A DNA stretch of 7,701 nucleotides from the NCBI GenBank assembly GCA_018609185.1, contig JAHCSD010000028.1, forward strand, positions 1-7,701, given 5' to 3'. Both the position numbers and the translations under genes were made by a program. Shown piece by piece: positions 1-5,517 of the stretch. The DNA is from Patescibacteria group bacterium. GTDB lineage: Bacteria; Patescibacteriota; Minisyncoccia; JAHCSD01. Under the pieces are notes generated by a model. The model was not told the origin of the DNA. It saw only the letters and a program-made list of their open reading frames with translations, and did not search any database. Positions within the stretch are counted from its first letter, which is position 1. Every line of letters starts with the position of its first letter.

Positions 1-999
1 CGCGGTTCTCACGTGTATGTCTGAAATCGCCTTTGACTGTGTTTGATTGAAAAAGACCGCGAAATATCTGGGAATAAATATTCGTTTGAGGTCGATTCTT
101 TTTTCGTTTCGTATTATTTCAATGTTTCCTGCAGAAACACTCGCCATCCCGTCAATTTCTCTTCCCTTAAACGCGCGAATCATATCGTCTTCATGGGGAT
201 AAAATTTGAAAATGAACTCCTTAACAAAGGGGCGTCCCAGATGAAAATTGGGGTTTGCGATAAGCTTTACTTCTTTAATTTCGCCGAAGCGATCTTTTTT
301 AAATTTTTGTAGTTGAAAAGGGCCTGAACCGATGGGCTTGAGATTTGCCTCCGCCAAAGCAAAATTTTGCGCAGTTACATCTTCCCAGACGTGTTTCGGG
401 AGGATGCCCATGGTAGTGGTTTCAAGGAACGGCGCATAGGGTCCCTTAAGGATGAGCTGGATCCTTCGTTCGTCAATTACATTTACTTCGACTCCTTGCC
501 AGTTTACTCGGAGGGGGCTTTGGTATTCGGGATCCTGAAGGAGCTTGATGGTAAAGGCAATATCTTCGGTAGTTAAGGGTTCCTCATCGTGCCAAAAAAG
601 ATTCTCACGCAGTACAAATTCATAGGTTTTTCCGTCTTCTTTAATTTCAAACGATTCTGCAAGAGAAGGCGAAAGCTCGCCGCTTCTGGTATATCTCATG
701 AGGCCCGAGAAAACAAGTTGGGCAAGGTCTCTGTCTGCATCATTGGTTTGGGCAAGAAGCGGGTTTATAAAGCGGGGGCTTCCCACAATGCCTTCGCGAT
801 ACGTGCCACCGTATTCGGGTAAGGCATTTGTTTGTGAGATCCATACCTGCCCCAGTACAAAAACAAAAGAGACGATAAAGAGAGTTCCTAACAATACGAA
901 AAAATAACGTTCTCGCATAGTGAGCACGCCCCAGAAAAGTTTGAAATATCTTTCAGTGCGGCTGCCCCGTTTGAGAACCTTGTCGATGTGAGCCGCCAC
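1..999 (-). CDS. ABC transporter substrate-binding protein, family 5 (oligopeptide type), C-terminus beyond window
   Basis: I translated the minus strand from 999 to the window edge: 333 codons are open and the C-terminus is missing. After a basic N-terminal stretch there is one membrane segment (about residues 32-49), then an SBP_bac_5 lobe with the motif FINPLLAQTNDADRDL and the pattern LAESFEIKEDGKTYEFVLRE. Members bind peptides or similar solutes outside the membrane and deliver them to an ABC permease; the substrate cannot be read here. The uncleaved-looking anchor fits a membrane-tethered binding protein. The start is uncertain: GTG 999 keeps the basic segment SRTERYFKLF that I expect in related proteins, whereas ATG 918 would begin just before the helix. 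Neither has a Shine-Dalgarno sequence. The frame is the same as that of secG upstream, separated by its TAG stop, so the gene is probably co-transcribed with secG. Confidence 0.88.
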   Translation of the reverse strand, partial: MAAHIDKVLKRGSRTERYFKLFWGVLTMRERYFFVLLGTLFIVSFVFVLGQVWISQTNALPEYGGTYREGIVGSPRFINPLLAQTNDADRDLAQLVFSGLMRYTRSGELSPSLAESFEIKEDGKTYEFVLRENLFWHDEEPLTTEDIAFTIKLLQDPEYQSPLRVNWQGVEVNVIDERRIQLILKGPYAPFLETTTMGILPKHVWEDVTAQNFALAEANLKPIGSGPFQLQKFKKDRFGEIKEVKLIANPNFHLGRPFVKEFIFKFYPHEDDMIRAFKGREIDGMASVSAGNIEIIRNEKRIDLKRIFIPRYFAVFFNQTQSKAISDIHVRTA

Positions 1000-1059
1000 G
1001 TTTTGGAGAAAGCTGCTGATGAATGTTGGAGTGTAGGATTCTGTTCGAGTCCTAGAGCC

Positions 1060-1302
1060 CTAGATTAGAATATTGAGAAACGCTGCAAGAATAAAAAGAG
1101 TAGCAAGCACAACAGATGCGCGAAACAGTATTTTCTCAAGGCCGCGCTTGGTGGCATAGACATTTCCGCCTCCGCCACCCCCACCTCCAAATGCCCCCCC
1201 CAGTCCCCCTCCTGCCCCTTTCTGCTGGAGCAAGATAGAAACAATAAGGAGTACCGAGATCATAATTTGAATATAGGGAAGCAATTGTTTGATAGTGTCC
1301 AT
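1060..1302 (-). CDS. secG: Preprotein translocase subunit SecG
   Basis: The product is 80 aa, a normal SecG length. It has two membrane helices (about residues 7-25 and 60-79) joined by a glycine-rich loop with a run of eight glycines, followed by the conserved-looking segment NVYATKRGLEKILFRAS. SecG is the small accessory subunit of the SecYEG channel in the inner membrane and assists SecA-driven export. Start ATG 1302 has no Shine-Dalgarno sequence. The gene lies between a palindromic element (1331-1490) and the solute-binding protein gene on the same strand; the element may have separated it from an original uvrC-yvlD-secG transcript. A hexamer TATACA (1331-1326) spans the element-flank junction, but I found no -35 box with it. 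Confidence 0.93.
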   Translation of the reverse strand: MDTIKQLLPYIQIMISVLLIVSILLQQKGAGGGLGGAFGGGGGGGGNVYATKRGLEKILFRASVVLATLFILAAFLNILI

Positions 1303-1330
1303 AGAGTAATCAGTTTGGCTTGTGTTGTAT

Positions 1331-1490
1331 AGACCTCTTGCAAAAAATCCTTTCTACTGCAACGTTCAGATTTCGGCTGCAAATCATTCACCGCTCGTCA
1401 TCGTATACTCTGTATACGCTTCCTCGCGTTTCACGATTTTCGCTCGAAATCTTACCGTTTCGTTACGAAAAATTATTTCGCAAGAGGTCT
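1331..1490. mobile_element. MITE-like 160-bp palindromic element, no transposase
   Basis: The ends are perfect 11-bp inverted repeats, AGACCTCTTGC (1331-1341) and GCAAGAGGTCT (1480-1490), with further partial matching inward. A TAT triplet flanks each side (1328-1330 and 1491-1493), consistent with a 3-bp target duplication. The interior is also symmetric: a 7-bp hairpin CGTATAC-TCT-GTATACG (1402-1418) lies exactly at the midpoint, and AGATTTCG and CGAAATCT pair outward from it, so the whole element is one imperfect palindrome. It encodes no transposase. The size, ends and flanks fit a miniature inverted-repeat element, possibly mobilised by an IS5-like transposase; the family name is a guess. 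It supplies the last five codons and the stop of the neighbouring yvlD-like gene. Confidence 0.75.
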
Positions 1491-1823
1491 TATTAATAAT
1501 GAAGCAACAGCGTTGACAACGCTTATAATAATCGTTCCCAGGAATAATGCAAGGATTCCCTGGATAACAAGCTCGGTAATCAGGAGATCAACCACCCAGA
1601 GAAGAAGCATGTTTATGACAATCGTGAAGAGGCCAAGGCTTAACAGGATAAGAGGAAAAGTAATGAGTTTCAGGATGGGCTTCGCGAAGAAATTGATCAA
1701 ACCCATTGCCACCCCCGCCATTAAAAGTATTTTCAAGTCACCGGTAAACGTAATCTCGGGTACCAAGCGCGCTGCAACATATATTGCAAGGGAGTTGGAT
1801 AAAAGGTGAACGATGAGTGACAT
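1473..1823 (-). CDS. YvlD / phage holin family IV-like membrane protein
   Basis: This 116-aa protein consists of four hydrophobic segments (about residues 5-20, 30-47, 55-80 and 87-110). The core NFFAKPILKLITFPLILLSL is characteristic of the PF04020 family (Bacillus YvlD and mycobacteriophage-holin-like proteins). These are small integral membrane proteins of uncertain function; the holin label comes from similarity and no lysis genes are nearby. The last residues RPLAK and the TAA stop (1490-1473) come from the terminal repeat of the palindromic element, so the original C-terminus was replaced or slightly extended by the insertion. The start ATG 1823 is 31 bp from the uvrC stop, so the two are probably one transcript. 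There is no clear Shine-Dalgarno sequence. Confidence 0.85.
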   Translation of the reverse strand: MSLIVHLLSNSLAIYVAARLVPEITFTGDLKILLMAGVAMGLINFFAKPILKLITFPLILLSLGLFTIVINMLLLWVVDLLITELVIQGILALFLGTIIISVVNAVASLLIRPLAK

Positions 1824-1854
1824 TAAGTTATCTTATCACAAAACTCTGCCTAAC

Positions 1855-3198
1855 TCAATTTTCCTTTTGGTAGGTTTGTCTATGTAATCCACGGTAATAC
1901 CCAATTGCAAATCGATGGGCTTCGTCGCGGACGTGCATGAGAAGTAAGAGGAGGGGAGATGCCTTGGGAAGTTTGATCGGTTTTAATTTAGTGGGTACAT
2001 AAATTTCTTCTTCTCGTTTTGCCAAGGCGATTACCGCAGGGACTGTCCCTCCTAGGAGGGACAGTCCCTGCTGAGCTGCATACAGCGTAGCATTCAGCTG
2101 TGCTTTACCGCCATCAACAAGTATTAGATCGGGCATGGGCCAATCAGTATTTTTAAATCGCCGTCTCAAGACTTCCTTCATCATCGCTACATCATTCGCA
2201 CCTTTTACGGTTTTAATTCGAAATTTTCTATACTCCTTCTTGTCGGGCGCAGATTTGAGGGGGTCAGACCCCCTCAATGTGAAAACAACCATCGAACCAG
2301 TCGCATATGCCCCTTGGATATTTGAGATATCGTACCCTTCGATACGGATTTCTTTGTTTGGCGATAATTTAATTCCAAGATGTTTTCTCAATAATTTCAT
2401 GAACGAGGTTAAACCTCGTTCATGTTCGTACTTACGGCCGTAAGTACGTATAATATTGTCCGGGGATAAAACAGTTGCATGTTCGAAGACGCGTGCGAGC
2501 GCCTCGATTTTATCTCGAAGTTCTGCGGCTTTTTCAAATTGTTCTTTCTTTACAAGTTGTCTCATCTGTTTTCCCAGCTTTTTAATGAGTGAAGTCCGTT
2601 TCCCTTTTAATATATTCTTTATATTTTGAATATTTTTTTTATAATTTGTTTTACTGGGATTCGGCCCCGGGCAAAGTCCAATGTGGCAATAGGTGCATTT
2701 ATTTCTCGGGTGTTTTTTGATTATATAGTAGGGGAATATCCCGCGGAGTATTCGTAACACCTTTTTTAGTGCTCCTGCATCGGTAAATGGTCCAAGGTAT
2801 TCTGATGCATCGTCTTTGGGCTGGTGTGTGGTGAAAATCCTTGGAAATTCTTCCTTGCCCCGTGGCGAAGTTTTACGGGGCTTGGTGAATACCACAAACG
2901 AGTAATTCTTATCATCCCGCATTAAAATATTGTAACGGGGCTTCAGTTTTTTGATGAGACGCGACTCAAGCAGTAAAGCCTCTACCTCGGAGTCTGTTTC
3001 TTGCCAATCAATATTTGTTATTTCATCCGTCAAATTTGCCCGCAGGCCACTAAATCCAGAATATGGTTGGAAATACGACCGCACGCGGTTTTTCAAGTTT
3101 CTCGCTTTTCCAATATAAATAACCTTTCCTTTTGAATTTTTAAGGAAGTAGACACCCGGAGATTTTGGCACAGCTTTTAACTTGTTTGATAGTTTCAT
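1855..3198 (-). CDS. uvrC: UvrABC excinuclease subunit C, short form
   Basis: UvrC makes the two incisions that flank a DNA lesion marked by UvrA-UvrB. From ATG 3198 the protein has 447 aa. It starts with a GIY-YIG nuclease domain (GVY at 15-17, YIG at 28-30, ARNLKNR, and the metal-binding glutamate in ALLLES at about 78). A Cys cluster (C168, C171, C176) follows, then a UVR motif QFEKAAELRDKIEAL (about 220-234) that contacts UvrB, and the RNase H-like nuclease (EGYDISN, LILVDGGKAQL, RDEAHRFA). The protein ends right after this domain. The C-terminal helix-hairpin-helix pair of typical 600-aa UvrC is absent, and the last Cys of the usual cluster reads Asn-Pro. The frame stays open to an ATG at 3228, but that would overlap both promoters, so I chose 3198, which sits 9 nt after a -10 box. 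Several palindromes are embedded in frame. Confidence 0.93.
   Translation of the reverse strand: MKLSNKLKAVPKSPGVYFLKNSKGKVIYIGKARNLKNRVRSYFQPYSGFSGLRANLTDEITNIDWQETDSEVEALLLESRLIKKLKPRYNILMRDDKNYSFVVFTKPRKTSPRGKEEFPRIFTTHQPKDDASEYLGPFTDAGALKKVLRILRGIFPYYIIKKHPRNKCTYCHIGLCPGPNPSKTNYKKNIQNIKNILKGKRTSLIKKLGKQMRQLVKKEQFEKAAELRDKIEALARVFEHATVLSPDNIIRTYGRKYEHERGLTSFMKLLRKHLGIKLSPNKEIRIEGYDISNIQGAYATGSMVVFTLRGSDPLKSAPDKKEYRKFRIKTVKGANDVAMMKEVLRRRFKNTDWPMPDLILVDGGKAQLNATLYAAQQGLSLLGGTVPAVIALAKREEEIYVPTKLKPIKLPKASPLLLLLMHVRDEAHRFAIGYYRGLHRQTYQKEN
2036..2071. repeat. 36-nt perfect palindrome inside uvrC
   Basis: Positions 2036-2071 equal their own reverse complement; the core is AGGGACTGTCCCTCC and its mirror. 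The stretch is read in frame as about 12 residues (QGLSLLGGTVPA) just before the conserved IALAKREEE segment. Normal UvrC proteins have only a short variable turn there, so it looks like a tolerated palindromic insertion. Confidence 0.85.
2255..2277. repeat. 23-nt perfect palindrome inside uvrC
   Basis: Two 11-nt arms, TTGAGGGGGTC and GACCCCCTCAA, flank one central base. The stretch encodes TLRGSDPLK after the conserved GSMVVF strand of the RNase H-like domain, in a loop between strands. Confidence 0.85.
2398..2448. repeat. Two adjacent perfect palindromes inside uvrC (27 nt and 22 nt)
   Basis: Positions 2398-2424 are two 13-nt arms (CATGAACGAGGTT and its complement) around a single A. After two bases, 2427-2448 form a second perfect palindrome built on CGTACTTACGG. 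Together they encode the linker TYGRKYEHERGLTSFM between the UVR motif and the RNase H-like domain, a place where extra residues should be tolerated. Confidence 0.85.
2857..2881. repeat. Interrupted palindrome inside uvrC
   Basis: Seven-bp arms GCCCCGT and ACGGGGC flank an 11-nt loop. In frame it encodes PRKTSPRG, a stretch I would not expect before the conserved EFPRIF segment. It resembles the neighbouring palindromes in position and effect but is weaker. Confidence 0.55.
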
Positions 3199-3207
3199 CA
3201 CGGCACA

Positions 3208-3236
3208 ATGGTAGCATAAGCTTGACATAGTTTCAA
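3208..3236 (-). promoter_or_regulatory. uvrC promoter, leaderless start predicted
   Basis: On the minus strand TTGAAA (3236-3231) is followed after 17 nt by TACCAT (3213-3208), with TGC directly upstream of the -10 box. Only 9 nt separate the -10 box from ATG 3198, so transcription should begin at or next to the start codon. Confidence 0.6.
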
Positions 3237-3250
3237 TGACATGCTAACAT
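3222..3250 (+). promoter_or_regulatory. Promoter of the 195-aa membrane protein gene, interleaved with the uvrC promoter
   Basis: TTGACA (3222-3227, a perfect -35) is followed after 17 nt by TAACAT (3245-3250), with TGC just before it as an extended -10. The start should lie near 3257, giving a leader of about 85 nt. The box overlaps the divergent uvrC promoter. The two extended -10 boxes form a 9/10 inverted repeat (ATGGTAGCAT at 3208-3217, ATGCTAACAT at 3241-3250). Confidence 0.7.
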
Positions 3251-3282
3251 TGGCTGTTGTGGTTCGTTGAGAAAAAAGAGGA

Positions 3283-3341
3283 AGCCCTTCGACTGCGCTC
3301 AGGGCTAATGTTTCGTAAACTCAACATTAGGAGGTGCGAAA
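3283..3341 (+). promoter_or_regulatory. Structured leader with two overlapping hairpins and strong RBS
   Basis: A hairpin with arms AGCCCT (3283-3288) and AGGGCT (3301-3306) overlaps by two bases a second one with arms CTAATGTT (3305-3312) and AACATTAG (3323-3330). The two cannot both form fully. The second runs into the Shine-Dalgarno AGGAGG (3329-3334), which is 7 nt before ATG 3342. The first hairpin, with the loop TCGACTGCGCTC, resembles a dispersed repeat motif common in many bacterial genomes. Confidence 0.6.
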
Positions 3342-3929
3342 ATGGACGGAACGATTATCGGTATTGCCGTGCTGCTTGGTCTGGGAATTCCGATTTTAGC
3401 GATCGGATGTTATCTTTTCGGCTGGGGTGTCGCCAGGGAACATATCCTTGGTGTGGTTGGTCTTATTCTCATTTTTTTCGCTTTCTGGATGTTCATATTC
3501 GGCGGGGTGTTTCTTGAGAGGTTGTCAGCAGAACACGGTCGGCCCATCGACATGCCGTATGTTTCTGAAAGACAGACAGCGCGGTATGTCGGCTTCAAGG
3601 ACGTCGGAACTGATTACTCGGGTGATAATGAGCATATATTTGTTGTGTTGGGAGAAACGGGTGGTACCTACACCTACCCCGATCCCTCGGAAAACGTTAG
3701 GGCCCTTTTAGACAACGACTTTGTTATCAGGAAAATAGTGGAAGAAGATATTTTGAACAATGCTGACTTGATTGAAGGTACGAACCAAAATACCATTAAT
3801 TATCCCGAGGTAGAGCTTGTTCCGGGTAACTGCTATATCCTTCAAAGCGTAAGCGTGGAAGGACAAGACTATTTTCTTGTTGATGAGGCGGACGACAGAT
3901 CTTGTGATCCCTTCTATGATCCCTTGTGA
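3342..3929 (+). CDS. Unknown membrane protein with two N-terminal helices
   Basis: I do not recognise this 195-aa protein. Two hydrophobic helices (about residues 4-25 and 35-57) are joined by a short loop WGVAREH and anchor a roughly 135-residue soluble domain. That domain is acidic, with several Asp/Glu clusters near the C-terminus, and contains the stretch FVVLGETGGTYTYPDPSENV. With two helices, both ends should be on the same side of the membrane; which side is unclear. The start is well supported: AGGAGG lies 7 nt upstream of the ATG. The gene stands alone, with its own promoter (3222-3250), a hairpin leader and a terminator (3946-3972), and is divergent from uvrC. No catalytic motif is visible. 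Confidence 0.8.
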   Translation: MDGTIIGIAVLLGLGIPILAIGCYLFGWGVAREHILGVVGLILIFFAFWMFIFGGVFLERLSAEHGRPIDMPYVSERQTARYVGFKDVGTDYSGDNEHIFVVLGETGGTYTYPDPSENVRALLDNDFVIRKIVEEDILNNADLIEGTNQNTINYPEVELVPGNCYILQSVSVEGQDYFLVDEADDRSCDPFYDPL

Positions 3930-3945
3930 TCAAGTGGGTGTAGTT

Positions 3946-3972
3946 AAAGCGGACTCAACAGTCCGCTTTTTT
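3946..3972 (+). terminator. Rho-independent terminator
   Basis: A perfect 10-bp stem (AAAGCGGACT with AGTCCGCTTT) with the loop CAAC runs into TTTTTT. It lies 17 nt after the stop of the 195-aa gene and insulates the ATP synthase promoter downstream. Confidence 0.92.
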
Positions 3973-3983
3973 GATTTCAATAA

Positions 3984-4027
3984 TGTTCGAAACCGAGTTT
4001 CGAACAAGTTCCAAACATTGGTTCTTG
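3984..4027. promoter_or_regulatory. Two abutting dyads upstream of the ATP synthase promoter
   Basis: The first is a perfect 9-bp inverted repeat TGTTCGAAA-CCGAG-TTTCGAACA (3984-4006). The second, CAAGTTCCAA-ACA-TTGGTTCTTG (4005-4027), matches at 8 of 10 pairs and overlaps the putative -35 box at 4025-4030. They could be operator sites or simply repeats; the sequence does not decide. Confidence 0.45.
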
Positions 4028-4052
4028 CATAATTAGGGAGTTTCTCTATAAT
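4025..4052 (+). promoter_or_regulatory. ATP synthase operon promoter, leaderless start predicted
   Basis: TTGCAT (4025-4030), a 16-nt spacer and a perfect TATAAT (4047-4052) lie directly before atpI. Only 8 nt separate the -10 box from ATG 4061, so the transcript should start at or beside the initiation codon. No Shine-Dalgarno sequence is present. Confidence 0.7.
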
Positions 4053-4060
4053 AAGCCTGA

Positions 4061-4279
4061 ATGTCTAAGAACGATAAAGAAAATACGTGGTCGGCCTTGG
4101 GGCTTGCATGGGAGCTGGGGTACATGATTGCTATCCCCCTTGTCGTGTTTGCGATTGGGGGGAGCTTTCTCGATAAATATCTTGGCACTTCGCCCATTTT
4201 TTTGCTTGTGGGAATTTTAACGTCAATTTTACTCACGAGCTGGATGGTGTACCGTAAAGTAATAAAATTACTTTCCTGA
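4061..4279 (+). CDS. atpI: AtpZ/AtpI-like ATP synthase accessory protein
   Basis: This 72-aa protein has two membrane helices (about residues 15-34 and 44-63) and the signature of the F0F1-ATPase AtpZ/AtpI family (PF09527): GLAWELGYMIAIPLVVF, then SFLDKYLGTSPIFLLVGIL. Such proteins sit at the head of ATP synthase operons and are linked to assembly of the c-ring or to Mg2+ handling; they are not catalytic. It is the first gene after the operon promoter and is probably translated from a leaderless mRNA. Its TGA stop (4277-4279) merges into the repeat tract that fills the spacer before atpB. The choice between atpI and atpZ as a name is uncertain. Confidence 0.88.
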   Translation: MSKNDKENTWSALGLAWELGYMIAIPLVVFAIGGSFLDKYLGTSPIFLLVGILTSILLTSWMVYRKVIKLLS

Positions 4280-4428
4280 AATCCGAAGCACGAAATCCGA
4301 AATCCGAAACAATATCAAATGACCGAAATTCAAATGACCGAAACGTATTTTGGATTTTGAACATTCGAATTTCGAATTTGTTTCGAGTTTCGATATTCGA
4401 ATTTAGGTTTTCTTTTACGAAGTAAAAG
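4278..4428. repeat. Short direct and inverted repeats filling the atpI-atpB spacer
   Basis: The core GAAATCCGA begins at 4278 and 4292, with a shorter copy at 4300. CAAATGACCGAAA occurs at 4316-4328 and 4331-4343, a 15-nt tandem. CGAAATTCAAATG (4324-4336) pairs with CATTCGAATTTCG (4362-4374) at 12 of 13 positions. TTCGAATTT-like words follow. A perfect small palindrome CTTTTAC-GAA-GTAAAAG (4412-4428) ends 2 nt before the atpB ATG, where a ribosome site would be expected. Confidence 0.75.
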
Positions 4429-4430
4429 CA

Positions 4431-5177
4431 ATGCACATAACTCTTGCCCCAGAACATCTTTTCAATATATTAAGCTTTCCCGTGACAAACACATTACTTA
4501 TGACCTGGGTCGCAATGGCCATGATTTTGAGCTTCGCATTTATGGCTTCTCGAAGACTGGAATCTGTTCCTCGGGGGGTTCAAAATTTTGCTGAAGCACT
4601 TATTGAAGCGGGGCTTGATTTCATTGAACCTATCCTGGGGTCAAGAAAAGACGCGTTAAAATTCTTCCCAATCGTAATCACGTTCTTTCTCCTGATTATT
4701 ATTTCTAACTGGCTTGAGGTCTTGCCAGGACTGGGCTCGATTGGTATATTTGAAGAAGTTGAAGTGGATGGGCATCAAGAAAGGGTGCTTCTTTCTTTTT
4801 TACGGTCTCCCTCGAGCGATCTTAATTTTACTCTTGCACTCGCTCTTATCTCAGTTTTCTTCACTCAATTTTCAGGTATTGCGGCAGTCGGTTTTCTCAA
4901 ATATGGCTCCCGCTACATTTCGTTTAAGTCTCCTGTTGACTTTTTCGTGGGTTTGTTAGAACTTATAAGCGAGGTTGCTAAGCTCATTTCCTTCTCGTTT
5001 CGACTCTTTGGGAATATTTTTGCAGGAGAGGTATTACTGATTGTAATCGGAGTACTTGCCCCTGTAATTGTTCCTCTCCCGTTCCTTGCGCTTGAACTAT
5101 TTGTCGGATTTGTTCAGGCGCTTGTGTTTTCCATGTTGACATTAGTATTTTTGAAAATAGCAACATCAAGTCATTAA
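4431..5177 (+). CDS. atpB: F-type ATP synthase subunit a
   Basis: Subunit a (248 aa) forms the two half-channels that lead protons to and from the c-ring. The essential arginine is R191 in SFRLFGNIFAGE, equivalent to E. coli Arg210, and the conserved glutamine is Q229 in VGFVQALVF. The early helix with SNWLEVLPG (about 92-100) and the SSDLNFTLALAL segment (about 128-139) are also typical. The length and five to six membrane helices are normal. The N-terminus is short and lacks a signal. The ATG at 4431 has no Shine-Dalgarno sequence; a 17-nt palindrome lies directly upstream. The gene is the second in the operon, separated from its neighbours by repeat-filled spacers of 151 and 98 bp instead of the tight junctions usual in this operon. 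Confidence 0.96.
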   Translation: MHITLAPEHLFNILSFPVTNTLLMTWVAMAMILSFAFMASRRLESVPRGVQNFAEALIEAGLDFIEPILGSRKDALKFFPIVITFFLLIIISNWLEVLPGLGSIGIFEEVEVDGHQERVLLSFLRSPSSDLNFTLALALISVFFTQFSGIAAVGFLKYGSRYISFKSPVDFFVGLLELISEVAKLISFSFRLFGNIFAGEVLLIVIGVLAPVIVPLPFLALELFVGFVQALVFSMLTLVFLKIATSSH

Positions 5178-5179
5178 CG

Positions 5180-5270
5180 AGCTTTCTAGCTTTCTAGGCT
5201 CTAGCTTTCTAGGAACGAACGAAAACACCGTTACCTAAGAAGCTAAGAAGCTAAGAAGCTAAGAAGCTAG
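5180..5270. repeat. 8-nt tandem repeats in inverted tracts between atpB and atpE
   Basis: The left tract holds AGCTTTCT at 5180, 5188 and 5203, with a shortened copy AGGCTCT between them. The right tract holds four perfect CTAAGAAG copies (5235-5266) followed by CTAG. The tracts are near reverse complements of each other (unit CTTTCTAG versus CTTCTTAG), so the transcript can fold into a long, slippable hairpin ending 5 nt before the atpE start codon. Confidence 0.85.
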
Positions 5271-5275
5271 AAAAA

Positions 5276-5503
5276 ATGGATGCAGAAACAATAAAATCCC
5301 TTGCGCCCGCGCTTGTCATGGGCATTGGGGCGATTGGGCCCGCGCTTGCGATTGGCATGCTTGCGGGAAAAGCAATGGAAGCTATCGGGAGAAATCCCGA
5401 AGCGGCTGCCAAGATCCAGACGGCCATGATTCTGGCGATTGCCTTTGCCGAAGCAATCGCGATCTATGCGCTTGTCGTCGCGTTGATTATTAAGTTTGTT
5501 TAG
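5276..5503 (+). CDS. atpE: F-type ATP synthase subunit c (proton-type)
   Basis: This 75-aa hairpin of two helices is the c-ring subunit. Helix 1 carries [16 protein letters not shown]; the polar loop is GRNPEA (about 38-43), which contacts the central stalk. Helix 2 carries the ion-binding carboxylate E59 in [12 protein letters not shown]. The sodium pattern (Gln in helix 1, Ser or Thr after the Glu) is not present: the helix 1 position is Ile24-Ile26 region and the residue after E59 is Ala, so proton coupling is expected. The start ATG 5276 follows AAAAA with no Shine-Dalgarno sequence, and an 8-nt repeat hairpin lies immediately upstream. A GC hairpin (5518-5534) follows the stop. Such flanking structures could affect the stability of this message, whose product is needed in many copies. 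Confidence 0.96.
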   Translation: MDAETIKSLAPALVMGIGAIGPALAIGMLAGKAMEAIGRNPEAAAKIQTAMILAIAFAEAIAIYALVVALIIKFV

Positions 5504-5517
5504 GATTTTGTCCGAGA

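Noticed and set aside
43..907. Several short plus-strand reading frames at the left end
   Set aside because: The minus strand is continuously open here and encodes a clear solute-binding protein.
1021..1062. tRNA-like stretch with TTCGAGTCC and a hairpin (1034-1054) after secG
   Set aside because: There is no acceptor stem, anticodon arm or CCA end in register. The stem is imperfect on the transcribed minus strand and has no T-run, so neither a tRNA nor a terminator is supported.
1322..1516. 64-aa plus-strand reading frame
   Set aside because: It is just the translation of the palindromic element 1331-1490; it begins with the terminal repeat and has no ribosome site.
1473..1823. A prophage, suggested by the holin-like family
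   Set aside because: No endolysin, integrase or structural gene is nearby, and this family is widespread as a chromosomal membrane protein.
4277..4279. Recoding of TGA as glycine, as in SR1/Gracilibacteria
   Set aside because: TGA ends the atpI-like gene and the 195-aa gene at the expected places, and no recognisable protein contains an in-frame TGA.
5180..5270. CRISPR array
   Set aside because: The repeats are only 8 nt and contiguous, with no unique spacers and no cas genes.
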